From Arthrobacter gallicola (GTDB lineage: Bacteria > Actinomycetota > Actinomycetes > Actinomycetales > Micrococcaceae), in contig NZ_JACSQD010000004.1 of NCBI RefSeq assembly GCF_014836775.1, positions 1 through 64,000 on the forward strand: DNA of 64,000 nucleotides. The letters are read 5' to 3'. This document shows positions 7,288 to 15,361 of this stretch, one piece after another (position 1 is the first letter of the stretch; every line of letters starts with the position of its first letter). The position numbers and the translations under genes were made by a program. The notes beneath the pieces were generated by a model. It ran no database searches. It was given only the letters and a program-made list of their open reading frames with translations, and was not told the DNA's origin.

Positions 7288-8562
7288 ATGGCAAAACACC
7301 TCGCGTCCCTGACCCCGCAGGACCTGGACCGGATCAATGCCTCCCTCCAGGAGACGGACCGTTTCCTGGAGCAGAACTACCCGGGTGATGACGGCACCCG
7401 GCAGCCAATCCACACCGTTTATGTCCCCGCAGACCGGTTCACGCCGTCGTTTGCTGCTGACTGGGGAGCGCAGGCCGCGGCCGCGGTGGAAGACCACGGC
7501 GGCCTGGAACGGCTCGGCGGACTGCTGGGCCTGGAACCGAAACTCGGAACCGCCGTGGCCTCCCGCGTCGCCCGGAAACTGGCCGAAGAACCCATCGAGG
7601 ATCTCCGCCTGGACTTCGAGGACGGCTATGGCGACCGCGGCGATGACGCCGAAGACGACGACGCCGTCGCCGCAGCCAAAGCGGTGGCCGCAGCGGTGGA
7701 GGCCGGGACGGCACCGCCGTTCATCGGCATCCGCTTCAAGTGCTTCGAGGCACCCACCCGCGCCCGCGGGCTGCGGACCCTTGACCTGTTCGTCTCCACC
7801 CTGGCCCGCGCCGGGGAACTGCCGGCAGGGCTGGTCCTCACCCTGCCCAAGGTCACCACCGTGGATCAGGTCAGGGCCATGGACGACGCCGTCTCCCGCC
7901 TGGAGCAGATCCACTCCCTCCCGGCGGGCCGGCTGAAGTTCGAGGTCCAGGTGGAAACACCGCAGCTGATCCTCGGCGCGGACGGTACGTCCCCGGTCGC
8001 ACAGCTTCCGCACGCTGTCCCCGGCCGGATCAGTGCCCTGCACTACGGCACCTACGATTACTCGGCGTCACTGCAGATCGCTGCGGAATACCAGTCCATG
8101 GAACACCCCGTGGCGGACCTCGCCAAGGAAATCATGCAGCTGGCGGTGGCCGGCACGGGCATCCGGCTGTCCGACGGCTCCACCAACGTGATTCCCGTCG
8201 GCGACAACACGGAGAACGCCTGGAAACTGCACGGCAGGCTGGTGCGCAGGTCACTGGAACGGGGTTACTACCAGGGCTGGGATTTGCACGCAGCCCAGCT
8301 GCCCAGCCGGTTCACGGCCACCTACGCCTTCTACCGCGAGGGCCTGCCCGCGGCTGCACTCCGCCTGCGCAACTACGTTGAGCAGACCGGAAGCGGTGTG
8401 ATGGATGAACCTGCCACGGCACGTGCCCTGGCCGGGTTCATTCTGCGGGGTGTCCAGTGCGGGGCTTTGAGCCCAGAGGAAGTCCTGTCCCAGGCCGGCG
8501 TCGAGCTGTCCCAGCTCACCACGCTGGCCCACCCGCGGCTCGCCAGCCCGGCCGTCAATTAA
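7288..8562 (+). CDS. HpcH/HpaI-CitE-like aldolase (DUF6986), possible malate synthase
   Basis: This 424-residue protein resembles the DUF6986 group of the HpcH/HpaI aldolase and malate-synthase superfamily found in actinobacterial purine-degradation loci. Features of the TIM-barrel fold are visible: LRLDFEDGYGDRG (acidic metal-binding region), a conserved Glu and Gln in KFEVQVETPQLIL, and a HYGTYDYSA segment. It starts three bases after the malic enzyme stop and is certainly co-transcribed. A non-canonical malate synthase (glyoxylate plus acetyl-CoA) would make sense upstream of malic enzyme, but the activity is inferred. A lyase acting on another 2-oxo or hydroxy acid remains possible. Confidence 0.75.
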   Translation: MAKHLASLTPQDLDRINASLQETDRFLEQNYPGDDGTRQPIHTVYVPADRFTPSFAADWGAQAAAAVEDHGGLERLGGLLGLEPKLGTAVASRVARKLAEEPIEDLRLDFEDGYGDRGDDAEDDDAVAAAKAVAAAVEAGTAPPFIGIRFKCFEAPTRARGLRTLDLFVSTLARAGELPAGLVLTLPKVTTVDQVRAMDDAVSRLEQIHSLPAGRLKFEVQVETPQLILGADGTSPVAQLPHAVPGRISALHYGTYDYSASLQIAAEYQSMEHPVADLAKEIMQLAVAGTGIRLSDGSTNVIPVGDNTENAWKLHGRLVRRSLERGYYQGWDLHAAQLPSRFTATYAFYREGLPAAALRLRNYVEQTGSGVMDEPATARALAGFILRGVQCGALSPEEVLSQAGVELSQLTTLAHPRLASPAVN

Positions 8563-8575
8563 GAGGAGCACCTTG

Positions 8576-9388
8576 ATGAGCAATTATTTCTACCCGCAGG
8601 GCGGCCTGCCGCCCCAGACCCAGCTCCTGACCGACCGCGCCGTGGTCAAGGAGGCCTACACCGTCATCCCCAAGGGTGTGCTGCGCGACATTGTCACCTC
8701 CAACCTCCCGGGGTGGGAGAACACCCGGTCCTGGATCCTCGCCCGGCCCATCGCCGGCTTTGCCACCACGTTCAGCCAGCTCATTGTCGAAGTCGGCCCC
8801 GGCGGCGGCTCGGACAAACCGGAACCTGAAGCGGGGGTGGAGGGGGTCATCTTCCTCACCCAGGGCAGCCTGACCCTGGAGCTCGACGGCGAGACACACC
8901 ACCTGGAAGCAGGCGGCTACGCCTATCTTGCGGCCGGAGCGGACTGGAGCCTGCGCAATTCCTCGGATGAAATCGCCAGCTTCCAGTGGATCCGCAAGGC
9001 CTACGAGCCGCTGGAAGGCTTCACGGCGAAGTCATTCGTGACCAGCGACCAGGAGGTGGAGCCCACTCCCATGCCGGACACGGACGGAGCCTGGGCCACC
9101 ACGCGGTTTGCCGACCCCAATGACCTGGCCCATGACATGCACGTCAACATTGTGACCTTCCGGCCCGGGGCCTCCATCCCGTTCGCGGAAACCCACGTGA
9201 TGGAGCACGGGCTTTTCGTCCTGGAGGGCAAGGCCGTCTACCGGCTCAACGACGACTGGGTGGAGGTGGAGGCCGGGGACTTTATGTGGCTGCGCGCCTT
9301 CTGCCCGCAGGCCTGTTACGCCGGCGGGCCGGGGAACTTCCGCTACCTGCTGTACAAGGACGTCAACCGGCAGATCCGCCTGACCTAA
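8576..9388 (+). CDS. allE: (S)-ureidoglycine aminohydrolase (bicupin)
   Basis: The 270-residue protein is a two-cupin enzyme of the AllE/UGHY family, which hydrolyses (S)-ureidoglycine to (S)-ureidoglycolate and ammonia in allantoin breakdown. Both cupin cores can be seen: the first around EGVIFLTQGSLTLELDG and the second around HVMEHGLFVLEGKAVYRL, with a metal-type His/Glu pattern, then GDFMWLRAFCPQACYAGG. The start is the ATG at 8576 after AGGAGC; the TTG three bases earlier is disfavoured by spacing. It closes the malic enzyme-DUF6986-allE unit and is followed by a terminator. Its ureidoglycolate product is the direct source of the glyoxylate handled by neighbouring genes. Confidence 0.88.
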   Translation: MSNYFYPQGGLPPQTQLLTDRAVVKEAYTVIPKGVLRDIVTSNLPGWENTRSWILARPIAGFATTFSQLIVEVGPGGGSDKPEPEAGVEGVIFLTQGSLTLELDGETHHLEAGGYAYLAAGADWSLRNSSDEIASFQWIRKAYEPLEGFTAKSFVTSDQEVEPTPMPDTDGAWATTRFADPNDLAHDMHVNIVTFRPGASIPFAETHVMEHGLFVLEGKAVYRLNDDWVEVEAGDFMWLRAFCPQACYAGGPGNFRYLLYKDVNRQIRLT

Positions 9389-9406
9389 CCGCTCTGCGCC
9401 TTACTT

Positions 9407-9444
9407 CTGCACCCCGGCCGCCGCGGCCGGGGTGCAGCTGTTTT
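9407..9444 (+). terminator. Terminator after allE
   Basis: A 13-bp perfect stem (9407-9419 with 9425-9437) with a 5-base loop is followed by CTGTTTT. It separates the malic enzyme-allE unit from the hyi-gcl unit, which has its own promoter. Confidence 0.8.
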
Positions 9445-9461
9445 AAGCACCGGCGCAGGGG

Positions 9462-9490
9462 TTGACTCCGCCGCCGCTGCATCCTAGGCT
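9462..9490 (+). promoter_or_regulatory. Housekeeping promoter of the hyi-garR-gcl-glxK unit
   Basis: TTGACT (9462-9467) and TAGGCT (9485-9490) are separated by exactly 17 bases, a good primary-sigma promoter. Transcription would start near 9497, so the IclR-type site at 9512-9526 would lie just downstream of the start, where a repressor can block elongation. Confidence 0.6.
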
Positions 9491-9511
9491 TTTCACATAG
9501 CAAGATATTGT

Positions 9512-9526
9512 TTCCACAATATGAAA
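9512..9526. promoter_or_regulatory. Proposed IclR operator, copy 6 (hyi operon)
   Basis: TTCCACAATATGAAA keeps the left half and most of the right half of the shared palindrome. It lies 15-29 bases downstream of the predicted transcription start and 51 bases before the hyi start codon, and is followed by the AGTATGAAAAC 11-mer (9527-9537) also seen before uricase. Confidence 0.5.
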
Positions 9527-9577
9527 AGTATGAAAACAGACGCCGGGGGTACGCCCCCTCCCTCCTGAAGGAACCCA

Positions 9578-10378
9578 ATGACGTATTCCGTGAACTGCTC
9601 AATCCTTCTGACCGAACTGCCGCTGCTCGAACGCCCCGCCGCCGCCAAGGCCGCAGGCTTCGACGCCGTCGAGTTCTGGTGGCCCTTCGACACCTCGGTG
9701 CCCTCCGACGCCCAGGTCACGGAATTCGAGACGGCAATCACCGACGCCGGCGTCCAGCTCACGGGTCTGAACTTCAATGCCGGCGACATGCCTGCCGGCG
9801 ACCGCGGCCTGGTCTCGTGGAAGGGCCGCTGCTCCGAATTCAAGGACAACATCGACGTCGTCGCGGGCATCGGCGAGCGCCTGGGCTGCACCTCCTTCAA
9901 CGCCCTCTACGGCAACCGCCAGGAGGAATTCACTCCGGAGGAGCAGGACACGCTGGCCGTGAAGAACCTGGCCGCGGCCGCACAGGGCGTCGCCCGCATT
10001 GGCGGCACGGTCCTGCTGGAGCCGGTCAGCGGCGCCGCCCGCTACCCGCTCCTGACGGCAGCGGACGCACTTGCGGTCATCGCCCGGGTCAAGGAGGAAA
10101 CCGGCGCGGAGAACATCAAGCTTCTCGCGGACTTCTACCACCTGGCGGTCAACGGCGACGACGTTGCCGCCGTCATCGAAAACCACGCCAAGGACTTCGG
10201 GCACATCCAGATCGCGGACAGCCCCGGCCGCGGTGCTCCCGGAACCGGCGCGCTGCCCCTCGGCGAGTGGATCGCCCGCAGCCGCGAACTCGGCTACACC
10301 GGCGCCATCGGCCTGGAATACAAGGAACCGGCGCAGACCGCCTTCAGCTGGACCATCCGCCAGCCGGTCTCCAACTAA
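9578..10378 (+). CDS. hyi: Hydroxypyruvate isomerase
   Basis: The 266-residue TIM-barrel enzyme interconverts hydroxypyruvate and tartronate semialdehyde in the glycerate pathway. It is in the xylose-isomerase-like family; the family metal ligands fit the glutamate in VLLEPVSG, the aspartate-histidine in LLADFYHLAVNGDD, and the HIQIADSPGRGAPGTG and GLEYKEP segments. An AAGGAA lies before the ATG. It is the first of four genes running in order hyi-garR-gcl-glxK, the complete set that turns two glyoxylates into glycerate phosphate. Control by the promoter and operator just upstream is likely. Confidence 0.92.
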   Translation: MTYSVNCSILLTELPLLERPAAAKAAGFDAVEFWWPFDTSVPSDAQVTEFETAITDAGVQLTGLNFNAGDMPAGDRGLVSWKGRCSEFKDNIDVVAGIGERLGCTSFNALYGNRQEEFTPEEQDTLAVKNLAAAAQGVARIGGTVLLEPVSGAARYPLLTAADALAVIARVKEETGAENIKLLADFYHLAVNGDDVAAVIENHAKDFGHIQIADSPGRGAPGTGALPLGEWIARSRELGYTGAIGLEYKEPAQTAFSWTIRQPVSN

Positions 10379-10422
10379 CCCCTGCCTTCCCGGCAGCCAC
10401 ACACTTCAGCAAAGGAAACCTC

Positions 10423-11301
10423 ATGAGCAACGTTGCAGTCATCGGACTCGGAATCATGGGCCTGCCCATGGCCATCAACCTGGTCAAGGCCGGGCACAGC
10501 GTCACCGGATTCAACCGCAGCCAGGACAAGATCGACAAGCTCGTCGCCGAAGGCGGCTCCGGCGCCGGCAGCATTGCCGAGGCCGTGAAGGACGCCGACG
10601 TCGTCATCACCATGGTGCCGGACTCCCCCGACGTCGAGGGTGTTGTTTCCGGGCCGGACGGCGTTTTCGCCAACGCCAAGCAGGGCACCCTGTGGATCGA
10701 TGCCAGCAGCATCCGCCCGGACGTTGCCAAGCGGCTTGCCGATGAGGCAAAGGCCGCGGGTATCCGGGCGCTCGACGCACCGGTCTCCGGCGGCGAGCAG
10801 GGTGCAATTGATGCGGCTCTGTCCATCATGGTCGGCGGAGAAGCCGCTGACTTCGAAGCCGCCCAGGACGTACTTAACGCCGTCGGGAAAACCATCGTCC
10901 ATGTGGGCCCGGCCGGCTCCGGCCAGACGGTCAAGGCTGCCAACCAGCTGATCGTCGCCGTCAACATCGAGGTCCTCGGCGAAGCCATCGCCTTCCTGGA
11001 GGCCTATGGCGTGGACACCGACGCCGCCCTCAAGGTCCTCGGCGGCGGTCTGGCCGGTTCCAAGGTCCTGGACCAGAAGGGGCAGAAAATGCTGGACCGC
11101 AACTTCGAACCCGGTTTCCGGCTCGCCCTGCACCACAAAGACCTGGGCATCGTGACCTCCGCCGCCCGCGAGGCCAACGTTGCACTGCCGCTCGGCGCCA
11201 TCGCCGCCCAGCTCGTGGCCGCCACGGTCAACCAGGGCGACGGCGGCCTGGACCACTCCGGCCTGTTCAAGCAGACCCTCAAGCTCAGCGGCCGCGACTA
11301 A
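10423..11301 (+). CDS. garR: 2-Hydroxy-3-oxopropionate (tartronate semialdehyde) reductase
   Basis: The 292-residue NAD(P)H enzyme reduces tartronate semialdehyde, the Gcl product, to glycerate. It belongs to the beta-hydroxyacid dehydrogenase family: an N-terminal dinucleotide fold ([17 protein letters not shown]), the substrate motif [11 protein letters not shown], and the catalytic lysine in [14 protein letters not shown]. The start is the ATG at 10423 after AAAGGAA; the frame is open far upstream but that part has no family similarity and overlaps hyi in another frame. It is called GlxR in some organisms; the symbol garR is used here to avoid confusion with the actinobacterial regulator GlxR. 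Confidence 0.93.
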   Translation: MSNVAVIGLGIMGLPMAINLVKAGHSVTGFNRSQDKIDKLVAEGGSGAGSIAEAVKDADVVITMVPDSPDVEGVVSGPDGVFANAKQGTLWIDASSIRPDVAKRLADEAKAAGIRALDAPVSGGEQGAIDAALSIMVGGEAADFEAAQDVLNAVGKTIVHVGPAGSGQTVKAANQLIVAVNIEVLGEAIAFLEAYGVDTDAALKVLGGGLAGSKVLDQKGQKMLDRNFEPGFRLALHHKDLGIVTSAAREANVALPLGAIAAQLVAATVNQGDGGLDHSGLFKQTLKLSGRD

Positions 11302-11389
11302 TCCCCGGCGTACCCACCCTCCCACCGGCTGCCCCCGGGCCTTCCTGCCCGGCACACCAGCACCCAAGCAGACTTTCAAGGAGAACAGC

Positions 11390-13168
11390 ATGACTAAGAT
11401 GCGCACCGTAGACGCGGCTGTCGCCATCCTGGCCAAGGAGGGTGCCACTGAGGCGTTCGGCCTGCCAGGGGCAGCCATCAACCCCTTCTATGCGGCCATG
11501 CGGGAGCACGGCGGCATCCGCCACACCCTGGCCCGCCACGTGGAAGGTGCCTCCCACATGGCGGACGGCTACTCCCGCGCGCAGGACGGCAACATCGGCA
11601 TCTGCATCGGCACCTCCGGCCCGGCCGGCACCGATATGATCACCGGGCTTTACGCCGCCTGGGCAGATTCCATTCCGATGCTCTGCATCACCGGCCAGGC
11701 ACCCGTGGCCAAGCTGCACAAGGAAGACTTCCAGGCCGTGGACATTGAGTCCATCGCCAAGCCCGTCACCAAGATGGCCATGACCGTCCTGGAACCCGGC
11801 CAGGTGCCCGGCGCCTTCCAGAAAGCCTTCGCGCTGATGCGCTCCGGGCGTCCCGGACCGGTGCTGCTGGATCTGCCGTTCGACGTGCAGATGGCAGAGA
11901 TCGAATTCGACATCGATGCCTATGAGCCGCTGCCCGTCGAGAAGCCGAAGGCCTCCCGTACCCAGCTGGAGAAGGCCCTGAACCTGCTCACCGCCTCGAG
12001 CCGGCCGCTGATCGTGGCCGGGGGCGGCGTCATCAATGCCCGGGCCTCCGAGCAGCTGGTGGAACTGGCGGAACTGCTCAACATTCCGGTGATTCCGACC
12101 CTGATGGGCTGGGGCTCCATTCCGGATGATCATCCCCTGATGGCCGGCATGGTGGGGCTGCAGACCTCCCACCGCTACGGCAACGAGACCCTGCTGGCCT
12201 CAGACTTTGTGATCGGCATCGGCAACCGCTGGGCCAACCGCCACACCGGCGGCCTCGAGAAGTACACTGCCGGGCGCACCTTCGTGCACGTTGACATTGA
12301 GCCCACCCAGATCGGCCGGGTTTTCTCTCCGGACCTGGGCATTACCTCGGATGCCGGCGCTGCCCTGGACGGGCTGCTGGAACTGGTCAAGGAACGCCAG
12401 CGGGACGGGAAGCTGCCGGATTACGCGTCCTGGGTTGCCGAGTGCGCCCAGCGCAAGGGCTCACTGCAGCGCAAAACCCACTTCGAGAACGTCCCGATCA
12501 AGCCCCAGCGCGTCTACCAGGAAATGAACCGGTCCTTCGGCCGGGACACCACCTATGTGACCACCATCGGGCTCTCCCAGATCGCCGGTGCCCAGATGCT
12601 GCACGTTTACGGACCGCGCCGCTGGATCAACGCAGGACAGGCCGGCCCGCTGGGCTGGACCGGTCCGGCGGCACTGGGTGTGGTCCGCGGCAAGCCGGAC
12701 GAGACAGTGGTTGCTCTCTCCGGTGACTACGATTTCCAGTTCATGATCGAGGAGCTGGCGGTCGGGGCGCAGTTCAACCTGCCGTACATCCACGTGGTGG
12801 TGAACAACTCCTATCTGGGGCTGATCCGGCAGGCCCAGCGCGGGTTCAAGATGGAGCAGAACGTGTCCCTGGCGTTTGAGAACATCAACTCGCCGGAAAC
12901 GGACGGCTACGGAGTGGACCACCTCAAGGTCGCCGAGGGTCTGGGCTGCAAGGCCATCCGGGTGAAGAACCCGGACGATCTGCCGGCCGCTTTCGAGAAG
13001 GCCAAGGCACTGATGGGTGAGTTCCGGGTTCCGGTGGTGGTGGAAGTAATCCTCGAGAAGGTCACCAACATCTCCATGGGCACCGAGCTGGACAACGTCA
13101 ACGAGTTTGAGGACCTGGCCGAACGCTCCCAGGACGCGCCGACCGCAACCGTGGCGCTGCTGGACTAG
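11390..13168 (+). CDS. gcl: Glyoxylate carboligase (tartronate-semialdehyde synthase)
   Basis: This 592-residue thiamine-diphosphate enzyme joins two glyoxylates into tartronate semialdehyde and CO2. Length and order of domains match the enterobacterial enzyme (593 residues). The diagnostic feature is [13 protein letters not shown]: Val51 replaces the catalytic glutamate that nearly all other ThDP enzymes carry at this point, exactly as in E. coli Gcl. The cofactor-binding [15 protein letters not shown] stretch with its downstream NNSYLG is also present. The start at 11390 follows AAGGAGAA. An open frame extends upstream over garR but is a shadow. It is the committed step of the glycerate route in this locus. 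Confidence 0.96.
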   Translation: MTKMRTVDAAVAILAKEGATEAFGLPGAAINPFYAAMREHGGIRHTLARHVEGASHMADGYSRAQDGNIGICIGTSGPAGTDMITGLYAAWADSIPMLCITGQAPVAKLHKEDFQAVDIESIAKPVTKMAMTVLEPGQVPGAFQKAFALMRSGRPGPVLLDLPFDVQMAEIEFDIDAYEPLPVEKPKASRTQLEKALNLLTASSRPLIVAGGGVINARASEQLVELAELLNIPVIPTLMGWGSIPDDHPLMAGMVGLQTSHRYGNETLLASDFVIGIGNRWANRHTGGLEKYTAGRTFVHVDIEPTQIGRVFSPDLGITSDAGAALDGLLELVKERQRDGKLPDYASWVAECAQRKGSLQRKTHFENVPIKPQRVYQEMNRSFGRDTTYVTTIGLSQIAGAQMLHVYGPRRWINAGQAGPLGWTGPAALGVVRGKPDETVVALSGDYDFQFMIEELAVGAQFNLPYIHVVVNNSYLGLIRQAQRGFKMEQNVSLAFENINSPETDGYGVDHLKVAEGLGCKAIRVKNPDDLPAAFEKAKALMGEFRVPVVVEVILEKVTNISMGTELDNVNEFEDLAERSQDAPTATVALLD

Positions 13169-13176
13169 CATTTCCT

Positions 13177-13210
13177 GTCCCGGGGCGGCCCTTCCGGGCT
13201 GCCCCGGGAC
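13177..13210 (+). other. Hairpin between gcl and glxK without U tract
   Basis: A 15-bp stem (13177-13191 with 13196-13210, one G-U pair) and a TTCC loop sit between the gcl stop and the glxK ribosome site. With no U tract it is more likely to stabilise the upstream mRNA or set the gcl:glxK ratio than to end transcription. Confidence 0.55.
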
Positions 13211-13238
13211 ACCTGATTCGTCGAAAGGAAGTACCGGC

Positions 13239-14423
13239 ATGCGCGTGGTCATAGCACCGGACAAGTTCAAGGGGTCACTGACCGCCCCGGAGGTTGCCGC
13301 GCACCTGGCCGCCGGCCTCCAGTCGGTGCCGCTGCCGGCCGGACAAGCCTGGGACATTGACGGGATTCCGGTGGCCGACGGCGGTGAAGGCACCCTGGAT
13401 GCCGCCGTCGCCACCGGCTTTACCCGCCGCAGTGCCCTGGTCAGCGGGCCGACCGGGGAACCGCTGAGAGCGGACTTCGCGGTCCGCGGCGGTGAAGCGG
13501 TCATTGAGATGGCCACCGCCTCCGGCCTTGCGGTGCTGCCCGCGGGCGTCAAGGACGCGCTGCGGGCCAGCTCCCGGGGAACCGGGGAGCTGATTCGCGC
13601 TGCCCTGGACGCCGGCTGCACCCGGATCATTCTCGGCGTCGGCGGCAGTGCCAACACCGACGGCGGGGCCGGGATCCTGCAGGGACTCGGTGCCCGCCTG
13701 CTGGACGCTGACGGAAAGGAGCTGGAAGGCGGCGGCGCTGCCCTGCTTCGGCTCGCCGGCATCGATTCGTCCGGTTTTGATCCCCGTCTGCGGCAGACAC
13801 ACTTTGTGCTGGCCAGCGATGTGGATAATCCGCTGTTGGGACCCGACGGCGCCGCGGCGGTTTTTGGTCCGCAGAAGGGCGCTTGCGCGGAAGACGTCCA
13901 GCTGCTCGATGCCGCCCTGGCGAATTTCGTGCAGGTCCTCGGCTCCCACTTTGGACCGCGGGCCCTGGACGCCGCCCACGCTCCCGGGGCGGGAGCCGCC
14001 GGCGGTGTCGGTTACGCCGCACTCGCGGTCCTCGCTGCCGACCGCCGGCCAGGCATCGACGTCGTCCTGGAATTCACCGGACTGGCGGACCGGTTGTCCG
14101 GTGCGGACCTCGTTATTACCGGCGAAGGCAGCCTCGATGAGCAAAGCCTGCTTGGCAAGACCCCCCTGGGGGTTGCCCGGGCGGCTGCCGCAGCGGGTGT
14201 TCCGGCCATCGCGGTCTGCGGGCGCAGCACCCTGCACGATCAGCAGGTCCGGGCGGCCGGGTTCGACCGCGCCTATGCCCTGACCGATCTGGAACCCGAC
14301 ACCGATAAATGCATGGCCGGCGCCGGACCGCTCCTGGAACAGGTGGGGTCTGCCATCGCCGGTCAGCTTATCGGCGGGCCCCTCACCGGTGAATCCCGGC
14401 CAGAACCAGCCGAAACCCGCTGA
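13239..14423 (+). CDS. glxK: Glycerate kinase (GarK/GlxK type)
   Basis: The 394-residue kinase phosphorylates glycerate, completing entry of glyoxylate carbon into glycolysis (the 2-phosphate is the product in studied relatives). Family motifs include the opening VIAPDKFKGSLTA, PVADGGEGTLDA, GVGGSANTDGGAGILQGLGA and the C-terminal GEGSLDEQSLLGKTPLGVA. The start is the ATG at 13239 after AAAGGAAG. It lies downstream of gcl with a hairpin between and is followed after 46 bases by a peroxiredoxin gene. The last 20 or so residues (Pro/Glu-rich) look like a variable tail. Confidence 0.93.
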   Translation: MRVVIAPDKFKGSLTAPEVAAHLAAGLQSVPLPAGQAWDIDGIPVADGGEGTLDAAVATGFTRRSALVSGPTGEPLRADFAVRGGEAVIEMATASGLAVLPAGVKDALRASSRGTGELIRAALDAGCTRIILGVGGSANTDGGAGILQGLGARLLDADGKELEGGGAALLRLAGIDSSGFDPRLRQTHFVLASDVDNPLLGPDGAAAVFGPQKGACAEDVQLLDAALANFVQVLGSHFGPRALDAAHAPGAGAAGGVGYAALAVLAADRRPGIDVVLEFTGLADRLSGADLVITGEGSLDEQSLLGKTPLGVARAAAAAGVPAIAVCGRSTLHDQQVRAAGFDRAYALTDLEPDTDKCMAGAGPLLEQVGSAIAGQLIGGPLTGESRPEPAETR

Positions 14424-14469
14424 CCGCGCCGCTCCGGAACTATCTACCGACCCCAACCAAAGGATCCTC

Positions 14470-14967
14470 ATGGCCACGACACAGTCCCAGTCCCCGCTCC
14501 GCCTCTCCCCCGGCAGCGAAGCCCCCGGTTTCACACTGCCTGACGCAACCGGCAGGCAGGTGTCCCTCGCCGATTACCGGGGCAGGAACGTCATCGTCTA
14601 TTTCTATCCCAAGGCCGCGACGCCTGGCTGCACCACTGAAGCGTGCGACTTCCGCGATAACCTGGCCTCGCTGCAGGGTGCCGGCTACGAGGTTCTGGGT
14701 ATCTCCCCCGACCCGCTGCAGGCTCTGGCGGACTTTACTGAAGACCTCAGCCTCACCTTCCCGCTTCTTTCGGACGAGGACAACTCCGTTGCCCGTGCCT
14801 ACGGGGCCTGGGGACCGAAGGTCATTAACGGACAGGAACTCGTGGGTGTGCTGCGTTCCACTGTCGTGATCGATGCCGAGGGCCGGGTCGCCCTTGCCCA
14901 GTACCAGGTCGACGCTGCAGGTCATGTCGCTGCCCTGCGTGAGGAACTGGCGGCCAAGGGCATCTAA
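14470..14967 (+). CDS. bcp: Bcp-type peroxiredoxin (thioredoxin-dependent peroxidase)
   Basis: The 165-residue protein reduces peroxides with the help of thioredoxin. The peroxidatic and resolving cysteines are both present, five residues apart, in ATPGCTTEACDFRDN, the atypical two-cysteine arrangement of E. coli Bcp. The start at 14470 follows AAAGGA. It is placed directly after the glyoxylate operon; since uricase makes one H2O2 per urate, a peroxidase here is sensible, but read-through from glxK is not shown. Confidence 0.93.
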   Translation: MATTQSQSPLRLSPGSEAPGFTLPDATGRQVSLADYRGRNVIVYFYPKAATPGCTTEACDFRDNLASLQGAGYEVLGISPDPLQALADFTEDLSLTFPLLSDEDNSVARAYGAWGPKVINGQELVGVLRSTVVIDAEGRVALAQYQVDAAGHVAALREELAAKGI

Positions 14968-14977
14968 AGTTGTCCCT

Positions 14978-15256
14978 ATGACTGCACCTGTTGACCTGAC
15001 CGCCGTTTTCGTCCCCAATCCCGGAGAGTTCTTCCGCGTGAAACTGGCCCTGGATATCGCGATTGAACAAGTTCTTTCCGAGCCCGGCTGCCTGCGCTAT
15101 GAGATCACGGAAGAGTCCGAGGACCGGATTGTCCTGACCGAACAGTGGGCTTCCGAGGAGGACCTCGCCAACCATGCCAAGGGTGCTGCCAAGCAGGACC
15201 TGGACGAATCCCTGAGCGCACTGCTGGCTGAGCCGGTGGCCCTCACGCGCGGCTAA
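14978..15256 (+). CDS. ABM-domain (antibiotic biosynthesis monooxygenase-like) protein
   Basis: This 92-residue protein is a ferredoxin-fold, alpha/beta barrel dimer type of the ABM (quinol monooxygenase-like) superfamily, as shown by EPGCLRYEITEESEDRIVLTEQW and ASEEDLANHAKG. Members act on quinones, haem or small metabolites; the substrate here cannot be named. It begins ten bases after the bcp stop and is thus almost certainly co-transcribed with it. No clear ribosome site is seen before the ATG, so translational coupling to bcp is likely. Confidence 0.8.
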   Translation: MTAPVDLTAVFVPNPGEFFRVKLALDIAIEQVLSEPGCLRYEITEESEDRIVLTEQWASEEDLANHAKGAAKQDLDESLSALLAEPVALTRG

Positions 15257-15263
15257 CTGTCCC

Positions 15264-15310
15264 GCGGTACCTCCCGGGGAAGCACAGCACAGCTTCTTCG
15301 GGAGGTACCG
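15264..15310. terminator. Bidirectional terminator-like hairpin
   Basis: CGGTACCTCCCG (15264-15275) pairs with its complement ending at 15310 around a partly structured loop. It separates the ABM gene and the convergent amt gene. No clear U tract is seen on either side. Confidence 0.55.
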
Positions 15311-15312
15311 TC

Positions 15313-15361
15313 ACGGGCTGATCTCCAGCCGGTGACCTACGGGCTGATCTCCAGCCGGTGA
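15313..15361. repeat. 23-bp direct repeat at the 3' end of amt
   Basis: The sequence at 15313-15335 recurs exactly at 15339-15361, a tandem duplication with a 26-bp period. The second copy contains the last codons and stop of amt; the first lies outside the gene. It duplicates the codons for the C-terminal HRLEISP without changing the protein, because the stop lies between the copies. Confidence 0.85.

Noticed and set aside
9508..10422. Long upstream frame fused to tartronate semialdehyde reductase
   Set aside because: It is the +1 shadow of hyi, rich in Arg and Pro, and the family start [13 protein letters not shown] is preceded by a ribosome site at 10411.
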